Below, piece by piece: positions 37,680 to 48,179 of a stretch of 49,987 nucleotides of DNA. The stretch comes from Bhargavaea cecembensis (lineage in GTDB: Bacteria; Bacillota; Bacilli; Bacillales_A; Planococcaceae), in the NCBI RefSeq assembly GCF_001619585.1, contig NZ_LQNT01000014.1, forward strand, positions 1 to 49,987, in the 5' to 3' direction. The notes beneath the pieces are model-generated. The model was not told the origin of the DNA. It worked only from the letters and a program-made list of their open reading frames with translations, and searched no databases. The translations under genes and the position numbers were made by a program. Numbering within the stretch: position 1 is the first letter of the stretch; each line of letters opens with the position of its first letter.

Positions 37680-38969
37680 TCAGTCGAGGATCTTGATTTT
37701 CACTTTTTTGCGACCGAAGCTGTAGGCCTGGTCTTTTGTTGGGACGAAGATGTCGATCTTGTTGCCTTTGATTGCACCGCCGGTGTCGCCTGCAACGGCT
37801 GTACCGTAGCCTTCCACCCACACTTTGGAGCCGAGCGGGATGACGCTCGGGTCGACTGCAATAACTTTCGCACCCGGGTTGGCTTTCAGGTTGATGCCTG
37901 TTGCCGTGATGCCCGAGCAGCCATTGCACGATGCCGTATAGGCAGTCGCCGTTACATAGAATTCCTTGCCGCCGGCCGGTGCCTCATTGCGGGGTGCCGA
38001 TGCCTGGACGACCTTGCCGGACGATTTCGGCGCAGCCGCCTTAGAAGCCTTAGACGTACTCGAGGCTACTGCCTTTGCAGGGGCCGGCGCAGGGGCAGGA
38101 GCTTTCGTGCCGACTGCGACTACTTTACTTACCGGTTTCTTGACCACTTTTTCATTTTGAAGCTTGCGTTTGACTTCCTTGCCGTCTTCTTTGATGACTT
38201 CATACGTGCGTTCCACTTTTCCTGCTTCACCGTTTTGGACAACTTTCTCCTTGCCTTTCAGCAGTTTGTTGTCTTTCTTCGTCTGTACAGTGAAGTCCGT
38301 CGATTCTTCCACTACATCGGTGACCTTTTCTACCCGGACGACCTTAACGCTGGATCCCGGCTTGACGATTTCGTCCATGCCCTGCTCCACCCGGTCATTC
38401 TCTCCGAGCTTGATGCCCTGCTTGCTTAAAAAGTCAGCGACCGTAGTCGAAGTGGTCCAGACTTTATCTTTCTGGCCCCCGTCGATCATGGCAACTTCAT
38501 ATGCTTTCTCAATATTAACGGTTTGTGTATCACCGAGCTCGCTGCCGCGTGCCGGCGTGATGGCGTCATGTTCACTGAGTTCGATGCCGGCTTCGGCCAG
38601 AAGTTCATCGACATCCTCTTTCGTGGACCAGACCTGGCTATCTTCGCCGTCTACGCTGATCGTAAGCTGTCTTGCTTTTTTCCACTCGATGGACACACCG
38701 TCCTCGAGCTCCGTATCCTTGGCCAGAGAGAGATCATCATGTTCCCCCACTGCAATGCCCTGCTCATTCAGCAGTTCGCCGACTGTATCCGCATGCGTAC
38801 GGTATTCCGTCTGCTCGCCGCCTTCGGATAGGGTGACATTCTTTTTGGTCCCCTCATAGACTGCGTATGTGATGACTCCCGCGAACAGTGCGATCGTCAG
38901 AATGGACATGATGATCTTCTTGCCGGTCATGAATCTGGGATGCTTGTTTTCCGTGGAATTTGTAGACAC
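37680..38969 (-). CDS. yabE: cell-wall-binding protein YabE with DUF348, G5 and 3D domains (Rpf-like)
   Basis: A predicted exported wall-remodelling protein related to resuscitation-promoting factors. The 429-residue product has a signal anchor (about 14-37), three DUF348 repeats (about 45-205) and a G5 domain (about 205-280). An Ala/Pro/Lys linker (about 285-335) leads to a C-terminal 3D domain named for its aspartates, seen here in AVDPSVIPLGS, AGDTGG and KIDIF. The 3D fold resembles MltA lytic transglycosylase. The start is GTG at 38969, 7 bases after GGAGGAG; the frame upstream crosses the promoter. It is a single-gene unit with its own consensus promoter and terminator. Confidence 0.9.
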   Translation of the reverse strand: MSTNSTENKHPRFMTGKKIIMSILTIALFAGVITYAVYEGTKKNVTLSEGGEQTEYRTHADTVGELLNEQGIAVGEHDDLSLAKDTELEDGVSIEWKKARQLTISVDGEDSQVWSTKEDVDELLAEAGIELSEHDAITPARGSELGDTQTVNIEKAYEVAMIDGGQKDKVWTTSTTVADFLSKQGIKLGENDRVEQGMDEIVKPGSSVKVVRVEKVTDVVEESTDFTVQTKKDNKLLKGKEKVVQNGEAGKVERTYEVIKEDGKEVKRKLQNEKVVKKPVSKVVAVGTKAPAPAPAPAKAVASSTSKASKAAAPKSSGKVVQASAPRNEAPAGGKEFYVTATAYTASCNGCSGITATGINLKANPGAKVIAVDPSVIPLGSKVWVEGYGTAVAGDTGGAIKGNKIDIFVPTKDQAYSFGRKKVKIKILD

Positions 38970-38997
38970 TAAAAAACTCCTCCTTATCACCCGAGTG

Positions 38998-39027
38998 ATT
39001 ATAGCGGCCGGTTTTCATGATTGTCAA
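38998..39027 (-). promoter_or_regulatory. yabE promoter (sigma-A)
   Basis: The minus strand has TTGACA (39022-39027), an 18-bp spacer and TATAAT (38998-39003), both at full consensus. The leader is about 25 bases. Confidence 0.88.
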
Positions 39028-39086
39028 CCCAACCGGTTTTTTCCTGTGCTTCAGCACGGGTGAAGTGTAGGCCGGTTTTGGCCTCT

Positions 39087-39860
39087 CTATTCACGAATCT
39101 CAAAAATTTTCATTGCGTTTTCGGTAGTCTTGCGGGCTACTTCCTCAAAAGGAATTTCCTTGAGCTGAGCGATCTGCTCCGCGACGAGCCGGACGTAGGA
39201 TGGCTCATTGCGCTTGCCCCGGTACGGATGGGGCGCAAGGTACGGTGCGTCGGTCTCGATGAGCAGATGATCAAGCGGGATTTCCTTTGCGACTTCTTTC
39301 GGCTGCCTGGCGTTTTTGAATGTCACCGGCCCGCCGAGGGAAATCATGAAATTCATCTCCACACATTCTTTTGCCGTTTCCGGGCTGCCGCTGAAGCAAT
39401 GCATGATGCCGCCCGTCTCCGCCGCATTTTCTTCTCTCAGGATGCGGACCACATCGCCTGTCGCGTCGCGGTTATGGATGATGACCGGCAGCTTCAGCTT
39501 TTTCGCGAGTGCAATATGCCGGCGGAACAGCTCCTGCTGAACGTCCTTCGGCGATTTGTCCCAATGATAGTCGAGACCGGTCTCTCCGATGCCGACAACT
39601 CTCGGATGTTCGGCTGCGATTTCCTCAATCCACCGGAGGTCTTCCTCTGTGCAGTCGACTGCATCGACAGGATGCCAGCCGATCACCAGGTAAATGAACG
39701 GGTATGTTTCCGCGAGCTCGAGTGCGCGCCGGATGGTCGGCCGGTCGAATCCGACGACAACCATTTTTCCGACGCCCGCGTCGAGAGCACGGCGGATCAC
39801 CTCATCGATATCCTCCTCGTATTGGTCTGCATTCAAATGGACATGTGTGTCGATCAGCAT
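39087..39860 (-). CDS. tatD: TatD family metal-dependent deoxyribonuclease
   Basis: A 257-residue amidohydrolase-fold nuclease, likely a 3'-5' exonuclease in DNA or RNA turnover. Metal-binding DTHVHLN (4-10) opens the barrel. GIGETGLDYHW carries the metal-bridging glutamate, followed by VIIHNRDATGD, HCFSGS and ETDAPYL, all family signatures. The start at 39860 has GGGAGAG about 8 bases upstream; the frame runs 20 codons further without support. No canonical terminator is visible between it and the yabE promoter. In Bacillus it follows metG, as here. Confidence 0.94.
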   Translation of the reverse strand: MLIDTHVHLNADQYEEDIDEVIRRALDAGVGKMVVVGFDRPTIRRALELAETYPFIYLVIGWHPVDAVDCTEEDLRWIEEIAAEHPRVVGIGETGLDYHWDKSPKDVQQELFRRHIALAKKLKLPVIIHNRDATGDVVRILREENAAETGGIMHCFSGSPETAKECVEMNFMISLGGPVTFKNARQPKEVAKEIPLDHLLIETDAPYLAPHPYRGKRNEPSYVRLVAEQIAQLKEIPFEEVARKTTENAMKIFEIRE

Positions 39861-39926
39861 GCGTTTCACTCTCCCAATGTATTGTTCAAGTCTATACATA
39901 AATCCTTTTTCAAATTTCACAGTTCT

Positions 39927-39965
39927 ATTACATTTAGATTACAAATTAGATTTAGTTTAATTACA
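39927..39965. repeat. three phased ATTACA hexamers upstream of tatD
   Basis: ATTACA occurs at 39927-39932, 39938-39943 and 39960-39965, offsets of 11 and 22 bp, in an A/T-rich stretch before tatD. The spacing places them on one DNA face. Role unknown; chance is possible in such A/T-rich DNA. Confidence 0.3.
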
Positions 39966-40041
39966 AGGCTCTATTTTAAGACTTCTCAATTTGTAAGGGA
40001 TGGCATGGCAAAAGTCAAAGAAACCGCATTTAATCAGCTTC

Positions 40042-40078
40042 AAAAAGAAAAACCGGAGGACTTTAGTCCTCCGGTTTT
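40042..40078 (-). terminator. terminator after metG
   Basis: A 14-bp perfect stem (40049-40062 with 40065-40078) with A's on the left and T's on the right. It probably works in both directions. Confidence 0.92.
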
Positions 40079-40120
40079 CTCTCATTTTAGGTGAAGTTGA
40101 ATGATGCCTGTCCCTCCGAA

Positions 40121-42127
<2,007 letters not shown>

Positions 42128-42320
42128 TCATTTTACCGGATGACTCCCTTCACTTCAATGCAGGCAAGCTTCCGGGGCAATTTCCAGTTATCATTATATC
42201 CACATTAGCACTTTTTTGAGTCTGTTCTAACAAAACACTTTATTTATTGTGCGAAATGATATAAATTTGACTTAGGTCTAAAAAAATACTGTTTCTAGTA
42301 AAACTTTTTGGCCTTGTAAA

Positions 42321-42349
42321 TTGACGGTATTGGCATTAGTTGGTATGAT
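42321..42349 (+). promoter_or_regulatory. abrB promoter (sigma-A)
   Basis: TTGACG (42321-42326), a 17-bp spacer and TATGAT (42344-42349). The start site should be near 42356, just upstream of two Spo0A boxes. Confidence 0.85.
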
Positions 42350-42367
42350 AGTTTCAGTCAATTAGCA

Positions 42368-42384
42368 TGTCGAACTTTGACGAA
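42368..42384 (+). promoter_or_regulatory. tandem Spo0A boxes in the abrB leader
   Basis: TGTCGAA (42368-42374) and TGACGAA (42378-42384) both fit the 0A core TGNCGAA and start 10 bp apart, one helical turn. They lie about 12-29 bases past the predicted start. In B. subtilis Spo0A~P represses abrB from the same place, so repression at the onset of sporulation is expected. Confidence 0.85.
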
Positions 42385-42418
42385 AAAATAAGATAGAACT
42401 CGAAAGGGGCAATACTGG

Positions 42419-42709
42419 ATGAAATCGACGGGTATTGTACGTAAAGTCGATGAACTTGGACGAGTAGTCATTCCGATCGAACTTCGCCGCACACTTGGCA
42501 TCAAGGAAAAAGACGCATTGGAGATATACGTGGATGATGATCGAATCATCCTTAAAAAATACATGCCGAACATGACTTGCGCCATTACAGGCGACGTATC
42601 CGATGACAACCTTCGCCTGATCGACGGAAAACTGATCCTCAGTGAAGAAGGCGCGAAAAAGCTTGTCAATGAGATTTCTGAGCGTCTCGGCCAGAAGCAG
42701 CACGTATAA
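42419..42709 (+). CDS. abrB: transition-state regulator AbrB
   Basis: AbrB represses post-exponential genes during growth. The 96-residue product has the swapped-hairpin DNA-binding domain (STGIVRKVDELGRVVIPIELRR region, 2-50) and a C-terminal multimerisation domain. AAAGGGG lies 9 bases before the ATG. It is the only protein gene on the plus strand in this window. That orientation against metG and rsmI is also seen in B. subtilis. Spo0A boxes downstream of its promoter couple it to sporulation, and spoVG in this window is an expected target. Confidence 0.97.
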   Translation: MKSTGIVRKVDELGRVVIPIELRRTLGIKEKDALEIYVDDDRIILKKYMPNMTCAITGDVSDDNLRLIDGKLILSEEGAKKLVNEISERLGQKQHV

Positions 42710-42723
42710 AAAAATCTCCCCAG

Positions 42724-42752
42724 ACTGTCCGGAACCCTCCGGGCGGTTTTTT
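42724..42752 (+). terminator. terminator after abrB
   Basis: ACTGTCCGGA (42724-42733) pairs with TCCGGGCGGT (42738-42747), with two G-U pairs. A T-run follows (42747-42752). Confidence 0.85.
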
Positions 42753-42861
42753 CTTTATTTCGGTGGAGATCTGCTGCAGAGGAGTTTCTTCTTATTAAAT
42801 AGGCGTATTCCGGAAGTGTACTTTTTACAGAACGCCTCCGTTATTCGACAAAGAAAAGCAT

Positions 42862-42901
42862 AAAAAAACATCAGGCCTTATATCATTCGGCCTAATGTTT
42901 T
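42862..42901 (-). terminator. terminator after rsmI
   Basis: AAAACAT plus AGGCC (42865-42877) pairs with GGCCT plus ATGTTTT (42889-42901) across one mismatch. A T-run follows on the minus strand. It faces the convergent abrB terminator across about 110 bp of sequence with no other clear feature. Confidence 0.85.
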
Positions 42902-42923
42902 ATTTTGGGTCCGTACCTGTACA

Positions 42924-43805
42924 TTATTTAAGATGATACGCCTGGTAAATATCCCGCTTTGGTTCTCCGCGTTCTTTTGCCGCCATTTTGATGGCATCTT
43001 TCGGAGGTACGCCTTCCCTTTCCATCAGGGCCTCGACATGTGCCTTCTGAGTCAGGCCAGCCCACCATTCCGACTCCTCCTCGGCGCGCTGGACGGCTTC
43101 CGCATCTGCACCTTCGACAACGATGCAGAATTCCCCCTTCAGGTCTGCCAATTCCGCATAGGCGACGGCCTCCCGGGCTGTGCCCCGCAGGACCTCCTCG
43201 AATTTCTTCGTCAGTTCCCGGACAAGCGCAACACGCCGCTCCGCTCCGAAGGCGCCCTCAAGATCACGGAGTGACTCCTTTAGCCGGTGTGGCGATTCGT
43301 AAAAAATCACCGTCTCTCCGCGTACTGCCATCTTACCGAACAGCTCCCGCCTGTCATTTTTCTTTCTCGGCGGGAAACCGTGGAACAGGAACGGCTGTGC
43401 CGGCAGGCCTGAGGCGATCAGTGCAGCCAGCGCAGCATTGGCTCCGGGCACCGGAACGACGGCATAGCCCTCCCCGATCGCCCGTGCAGCAATGTCCGCT
43501 CCGGGGTCGGAGATGCACGGCATGCCCGCATCACTCACGAGAGCCACATCCTCTCCTCCAGCCAGCACGGACAGGATCCTGTCCCCGCCTTCCTTCAGAT
43601 TGTGCTCATGATAACTCAGAAGCGGTGTATGAATATCAAAGTGATTCAGGAGCTTTTTCGTATTGCGTGTATCTTCAGCCGCAATCACCGCCGCTTCCTT
43701 CAGGATCCGGATCGCCCGGAATGTGATGTCCTCCAGGTTGCCGATCGGTGTCCCGACAAGATAAAGCTTTCCGCCGGGGTCCTGTACGCTACGCTGGGAT
43801 TTCAT
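42924..43805 (-). CDS. rsmI: 16S rRNA (cytidine-1402 2'-O) methyltransferase RsmI
   Basis: RsmI adds the 2'-O-methyl group to C1402 in the decoding centre of 16S rRNA. The 293-residue tetrapyrrole-methylase-fold protein has LVGTPIGNLEDIT (16-28), the segment AEDTRNTKKLL, and SDAGMPCISDPG, which are family signatures. GGAGG lies 9 bases before the ATG, which overlaps the yazA stop as ATGA. It ends the yabA-trmN6-yazA-rsmI stretch. Confidence 0.95.
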   Translation of the reverse strand: MKSQRSVQDPGGKLYLVGTPIGNLEDITFRAIRILKEAAVIAAEDTRNTKKLLNHFDIHTPLLSYHEHNLKEGGDRILSVLAGGEDVALVSDAGMPCISDPGADIAARAIGEGYAVVPVPGANAALAALIASGLPAQPFLFHGFPPRKKNDRRELFGKMAVRGETVIFYESPHRLKESLRDLEGAFGAERRVALVRELTKKFEEVLRGTAREAVAYAELADLKGEFCIVVEGADAEAVQRAEEESEWWAGLTQKAHVEALMEREGVPPKDAIKMAAKERGEPKRDIYQAYHLK

Positions 43806-44080
43806 GGGCGCCCGCCTCCATTCTGTTTCATGTAGTTGATCTTTTCCTGCCGCCTGAGCCGCTTGAACGCATACTCGGCGCGCATCGCTTCCTGCTTGGT
43901 CCCGAACGGTTCATGAAAAATACAGCGGACCGGACGCCGGGGTCTGGTATATTTCGCGCCTTTCCCTTCATTGTGTGCCTTCACCCGACGCTCCAAATTG
44001 TTCGTGTATCCCGCATAGTACGTCCCGTCCGCACACTCGAGCACGTAGAGCACATGCTCTCCCTCATGCTTCCGGTCCAT
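43802..44080 (-). CDS. yazA: GIY-YIG nuclease-fold protein YazA
   Basis: A 92-residue single-domain protein of the UPF0213 group with a GIY-YIG fold: [24 protein letters not shown] at the N-terminus, then [13 protein letters not shown]. The two tyrosine segments, the arginine and a downstream glutamate expected of the fold are present. The cellular substrate is not known. The start at 44080 has GGAG upstream and overlaps the end of trmN6 by 17 bases; the frame extends 17 codons further without support. Coupled to rsmI by ATGA. Confidence 0.88.
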   Translation of the reverse strand: MDRKHEGEHVLYVLECADGTYYAGYTNNLERRVKAHNEGKGAKYTRPRRPVRCIFHEPFGTKQEAMRAEYAFKRLRRQEKINYMKQNGGGRP

Positions 44081-44816
44081 ACAGCATCTCCCGGATTTCC
44101 GGCGTATAGGTCCCGTCATCCTCATAGACATAGAGCGGCGGAAGGATCTTCAGGTCCGGCCTGCCGTCCTTTGTTCCCTCGATGAGAAGCGTGTTGGCCT
44201 CCCTGCCCCTCTTTGGATAGACAAACCGGATCCGTTTCGGCTCAAGCCGATGCTGCCTCATCGAGGTGATGATGTCGAGCAGTCGGCCCGGACGGTGGAC
44301 AAATGCCGCCTTGCCTCCCTGCTTCAGGAGGGCACCGGCGTTCTCGACGGCCTGATCCAACGTCAGGTGCAGTTCATGGCGGGCAATGGCGACTTCCTCC
44401 AGCATATTGCGGTCACTCATCTCATTTGCCGGGAAATAAGGCGGGTTGCACGTTACCGTATCATGCTTTTCATGCCCGAGGACATCCGCGATCCCCTTTA
44501 CATCCCCTGTGACGATGCGGATCCGGTCCTCCAGGCCGTTCAGCGCGACACTGCGTTGTGCCATGTGCGACAGGCGGGGCTGAAGTTCTACTCCGGTGAT
44601 CGGTGCATTCGACCGCGCACTCAGAAAAAGCGGAATCGCTCCATTGCCCGTGCACAGGTCAATGATGCTGCCGGATTTGCGGATCGGCACATAAGCAAAC
44701 TTCGCCAGCAGCACCGCATCCAGTGAAAATGAAAAAACCTGCGGGCTCTGAATGATTTTCAGCCCCTCCGCGAGCAGATCGTCCAGCCGTTCATCTTCGT
44801 TCAATTCTATATTCAT
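44064..44816 (-). CDS. trmN6: tRNA1(Val) (adenine(37)-N6)-methyltransferase-like protein (YabB)
   Basis: A 250-residue SAM-dependent methyltransferase of the TrmN6/YfiC type. [17 protein letters not shown] (about 50-66) is the SAM-binding motif I, and CNPPYF carries the NPPY catalytic motif for N6-adenine methylation. It probably modifies A37 of a tRNA, though the substrate in Bacillales is less certain. It starts just after the yabA terminator and overlaps yazA. The symbol is by family. Confidence 0.87.
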   Translation of the reverse strand: MNIELNEDERLDDLLAEGLKIIQSPQVFSFSLDAVLLAKFAYVPIRKSGSIIDLCTGNGAIPLFLSARSNAPITGVELQPRLSHMAQRSVALNGLEDRIRIVTGDVKGIADVLGHEKHDTVTCNPPYFPANEMSDRNMLEEVAIARHELHLTLDQAVENAGALLKQGGKAAFVHRPGRLLDIITSMRQHRLEPKRIRFVYPKRGREANTLLIEGTKDGRPDLKILPPLYVYEDDGTYTPEIREMLYGPEA

Positions 44817-44863
44817 ACCGTTTGTCCTCCGTGAAACAGTTTCTGGGCCGCGGCACCTCCGCA

Positions 44864-44908
44864 GCCAAAAGAAAAGACCGCATTCCGCTTGTAGCGGAAC
44901 CGGTCTTT
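44864..44908 (-). terminator. terminator after yabA
   Basis: AAAGACCG (44873-44880) plus TTCCGCT pairs with AGCGGAA plus CGGTCTTT (44893-44908). It starts at the yabA stop. The T-rich tail on the minus strand comes from A's at 44867-44875. Confidence 0.85.
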
Positions 44909-45266
44909 ATCCATTCTGCTTGTTCAAGAATGAGAGGCAGAACAGGCAGTCCTCGCCCTTCCGCGAACTTCCAAAGTGGACGTTGCAGACGTGGAACCCT
45001 TCATTATAAAGGCGGGCGAGGTTGTCATGTCCCTCCCCGATCTCCGCCGATTTCGGCTGATGTTTTTTCCCGGGCTTCCGGCCCTTATCCGCCAGCTGCT
45101 TCTCGATCTCTTCCAGGCGGTTGCGGAGATGATGGTTTTCGATCTGGAGTGCATGGTTCTCCTCCATCATCTGCGCGACCGACTCCTTCAGTTCGGCATA
45201 TTGGCGGTTGGCCGATTCAAGGTGTTGCCCGAATTCCATGACCTTGTCCAAGAAGTTCCGGTCCAT
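44907..45266 (-). CDS. yabA: replication initiation control protein YabA
   Basis: YabA restrains re-initiation by contacting DnaA and the DnaN sliding clamp. The 119-residue product has an N-terminal leucine/glutamate coiled coil for tetramerisation (about 1-62), a basic hinge ([12 protein letters not shown]), and a C-terminal zinc-binding domain with Cys94, His97, Cys107 and Cys110. The start is ATG at 45266; a TTG lies one codon before. The ribosome site is weak (GGTGTGAG). It follows ricT by about 28 bp and is ended by its own terminator. Confidence 0.94.
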   Translation of the reverse strand: MDRNFLDKVMEFGQHLESANRQYAELKESVAQMMEENHALQIENHHLRNRLEEIEKQLADKGRKPGKKHQPKSAEIGEGHDNLARLYNEGFHVCNVHFGSSRKGEDCLFCLSFLNKQNG

Positions 45267-45293
45267 CAATGCTCACACCCCATATTGATTGCG

Positions 45294-46100
45294 TCAAACC
45301 GATTGCAAGATTTCGTCCAGCGAATAATCGATCACTTTCTTGTCACCGGACAGTTCCACCTGCAGCATGCGCTCAAGCAGGTTGAGTCCGACGACCCTGC
45401 CTGCACCATCCCGCGTTGTGATGCGGGTGCCGACATCCGGCATGAGGCGCTTTGCTTCCTCGTATTCATCGTTTTCGTATTTCAGGCAGCACATAAGCCG
45501 TCCGCAAAGTCCCGAGATCTTGGATGGGTTCAGGGACAGGTTCTGATCCTTTGCCATCTTGATCGAGACCGGCTCGAAGTCCCCGAGGAACGTCGAGCAG
45601 CAGAGCATACGCCCGCACGGCCCGATGCCGCCAAGCATCTTCGCCTCGTCCCGTACGCCGATCTGGCGCAGTTCGATCCTTGTGCGGAATACCGACGCAA
45701 GATCTTTGACGAGATTCCGGAAATCTACACGGCCGTCCGCCGTAAAGTAGAAGATGATCTTGTTGCGGTCGAATGTGTATTCGACATCGACCAGCTTCAT
45801 ATCCAGTCCGTGATCCTCAATCTTCCCGGCAGCAATGTCGAATGTCCGCTTTGCCTCTTCCTCATTCTCGTGGACGGAAGCGCGGTCCTGTTCCGTTGCG
45901 GGACGGACGATCATCTTAAGCGGCAGGACGATATCATCGCCGCTCATCTGCCGGGGCGGAATGACAACCTTGCCGTACTCGACGCCGCGCGCCGTCTCGA
46001 CAATGACGTATTCACCTTTTTCCAGGCTATATTCGCCCGGATCGAAATAATATATTTTACCCGCTTTTTTAAAGCGGACGCCTACTACATTATAGAGCAT
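45294..46100 (-). CDS. ricT: RicT (YaaT), PSP1-domain subunit of the RicAFT complex
   Basis: RicT works with RicA and RicF to support RNase Y-dependent mRNA maturation, the Spo0A phosphorelay and biofilm formation. The 268-residue product has the PSP1 domain and the conserved cysteines that help hold an iron-sulfur cluster: Cys162, Cys167, Cys168, Cys199, Cys204 and Cys205 (GPCGRMLCC and GLCGRLMCC). AGGAGGG precedes the ATG. The start overlaps the holB end by 11 bases, as in B. subtilis. Confidence 0.95.
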   Translation of the reverse strand: MLYNVVGVRFKKAGKIYYFDPGEYSLEKGEYVIVETARGVEYGKVVIPPRQMSGDDIVLPLKMIVRPATEQDRASVHENEEEAKRTFDIAAGKIEDHGLDMKLVDVEYTFDRNKIIFYFTADGRVDFRNLVKDLASVFRTRIELRQIGVRDEAKMLGGIGPCGRMLCCSTFLGDFEPVSIKMAKDQNLSLNPSKISGLCGRLMCCLKYENDEYEEAKRLMPDVGTRITTRDGAGRVVGLNLLERMLQVELSGDKKVIDYSLDEILQSV

Positions 46101-47100
46101 GTTGACCCTCCTGCATGTTGAGCACCAGTTGTTCCATGAGAAGCGTGCGGTTCATATTGCTTTGGAGGTTGCGCTTTGCCTTCAGTATGACCTCAAGGAT
46201 CGAAGCAATCAGGCCAAAAGTCAGCCGGAGCGCCATCTCTTCCCATTTGGCACGGTTGTCCGGATAGGCAAGCGGCGTGGAGAGTCCCGCCTTCACCGCA
46301 GAAATGTCACGGTAGGCGAACAGGAGCAGATCCAGCCCCAATTCGGTCTCGTCCTTCTCCTTGAAGAGCGGACCCCAGTCCGTCTGGATGAACAGCAGGG
46401 CTTCCTGGATACTTTTGTCCGATGCTTCCACCAATTTTATCACTGTCTTCCGGACCTGTCCAAATTGCTCATCCGCCGAAAGCGCCTGCGCCTCTTCCGG
46501 ATCGGCCGTGACCATCGTGACGGTCGACGCCATCGAGCGAGTGACGCCGCTTTCGGTGACCAGCTGCTCCAATACCTCCTCCCTGGGCGGAGGCTGGAGA
46601 TGGATCTCCTGGCAGCGGGAACGGATTGTCGGGAGAATGGCAGACGAACGGTCCGTAAGCAGGATCGCCGTCACTTCCCCTTCCGGTTCCTCGAGGAACT
46701 TCAGGAGCGTATTGGCGGCGGATATGTTCATCCGGTCCGCCTGGTGGAGGATGTAAATCTTGCGGCCTTCCTCCAAACCGGTCTTGTTCAGCTTATAGAT
46801 CAGGTCGGAAATCTGACCTTTTTTAATGTCCTGTCCATCAGGACGGATCTGAGTGACGTTCGGATGGTTGTCATCCCGGATTCTCCGGCAGTTCCGGCAT
46901 TCTCCGCAAGGCATGCCGTCTGCGGGCCCCAGGCACAGGAGCAGCTGGGTGAAAAAGCGGGCGAGCAATTCTTTCCCGGCACCCTTCACGCCATCGAAAA
47001 GATAGGCATGGGCCACACGTCCGGAAGCCGCGGTCCCTCCAAGCAGAGAGGCTGCTTTCGGCTGCCGTGTCTTTATGCTGTTATTGGTATCCACCGGCAT
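46090..47100 (-). CDS. holB: DNA polymerase III delta prime subunit
   Basis: HolB is the stator subunit of the clamp loader. The 336-residue AAA+ protein has AHAYLFDGVKGAGKE (about 30-44) as a degenerate Walker A in which the usual final Ser/Thr is Glu. This fits a delta prime that need not hydrolyse ATP. A zinc module CGECRNC follows, then DRMNISAANTLLKFLEEP and RSRCQ (an arginine-finger-like SRC motif). It overlaps ricT. In B. subtilis yaaR lies between darA and holB; there is no room for it here. Confidence 0.94.
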   Translation of the reverse strand: MPVDTNNSIKTRQPKAASLLGGTAASGRVAHAYLFDGVKGAGKELLARFFTQLLLCLGPADGMPCGECRNCRRIRDDNHPNVTQIRPDGQDIKKGQISDLIYKLNKTGLEEGRKIYILHQADRMNISAANTLLKFLEEPEGEVTAILLTDRSSAILPTIRSRCQEIHLQPPPREEVLEQLVTESGVTRSMASTVTMVTADPEEAQALSADEQFGQVRKTVIKLVEASDKSIQEALLFIQTDWGPLFKEKDETELGLDLLLFAYRDISAVKAGLSTPLAYPDNRAKWEEMALRLTFGLIASILEVILKAKRNLQSNMNRTLLMEQLVLNMQEGQHAL

Positions 47101-47114
47101 CCGTCCTCCCTGTT

Positions 47115-47145
47115 AGAAAAATCCCGTGTCCGAAAATCTCACGGG
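47115..47145 (-). terminator. possible terminator after darA
   Basis: CCCGTG (47123-47128) and CACGGG (47140-47145) form a stem with an 11-base loop. ATTTTT follows on the minus strand. It sits just before the holB start, so it may only attenuate. Confidence 0.55.
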
Positions 47146-47164
47146 CACGGGTGGTCGTCTTGAA

Positions 47165-48176
<1,012 letters not shown>

Positions 48177-48179
48177 ATA

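Noticed and set aside
44823-44838. Second parS site
   Set aside because: The right half is perfect but the left half has several mismatches. This is likely chance.
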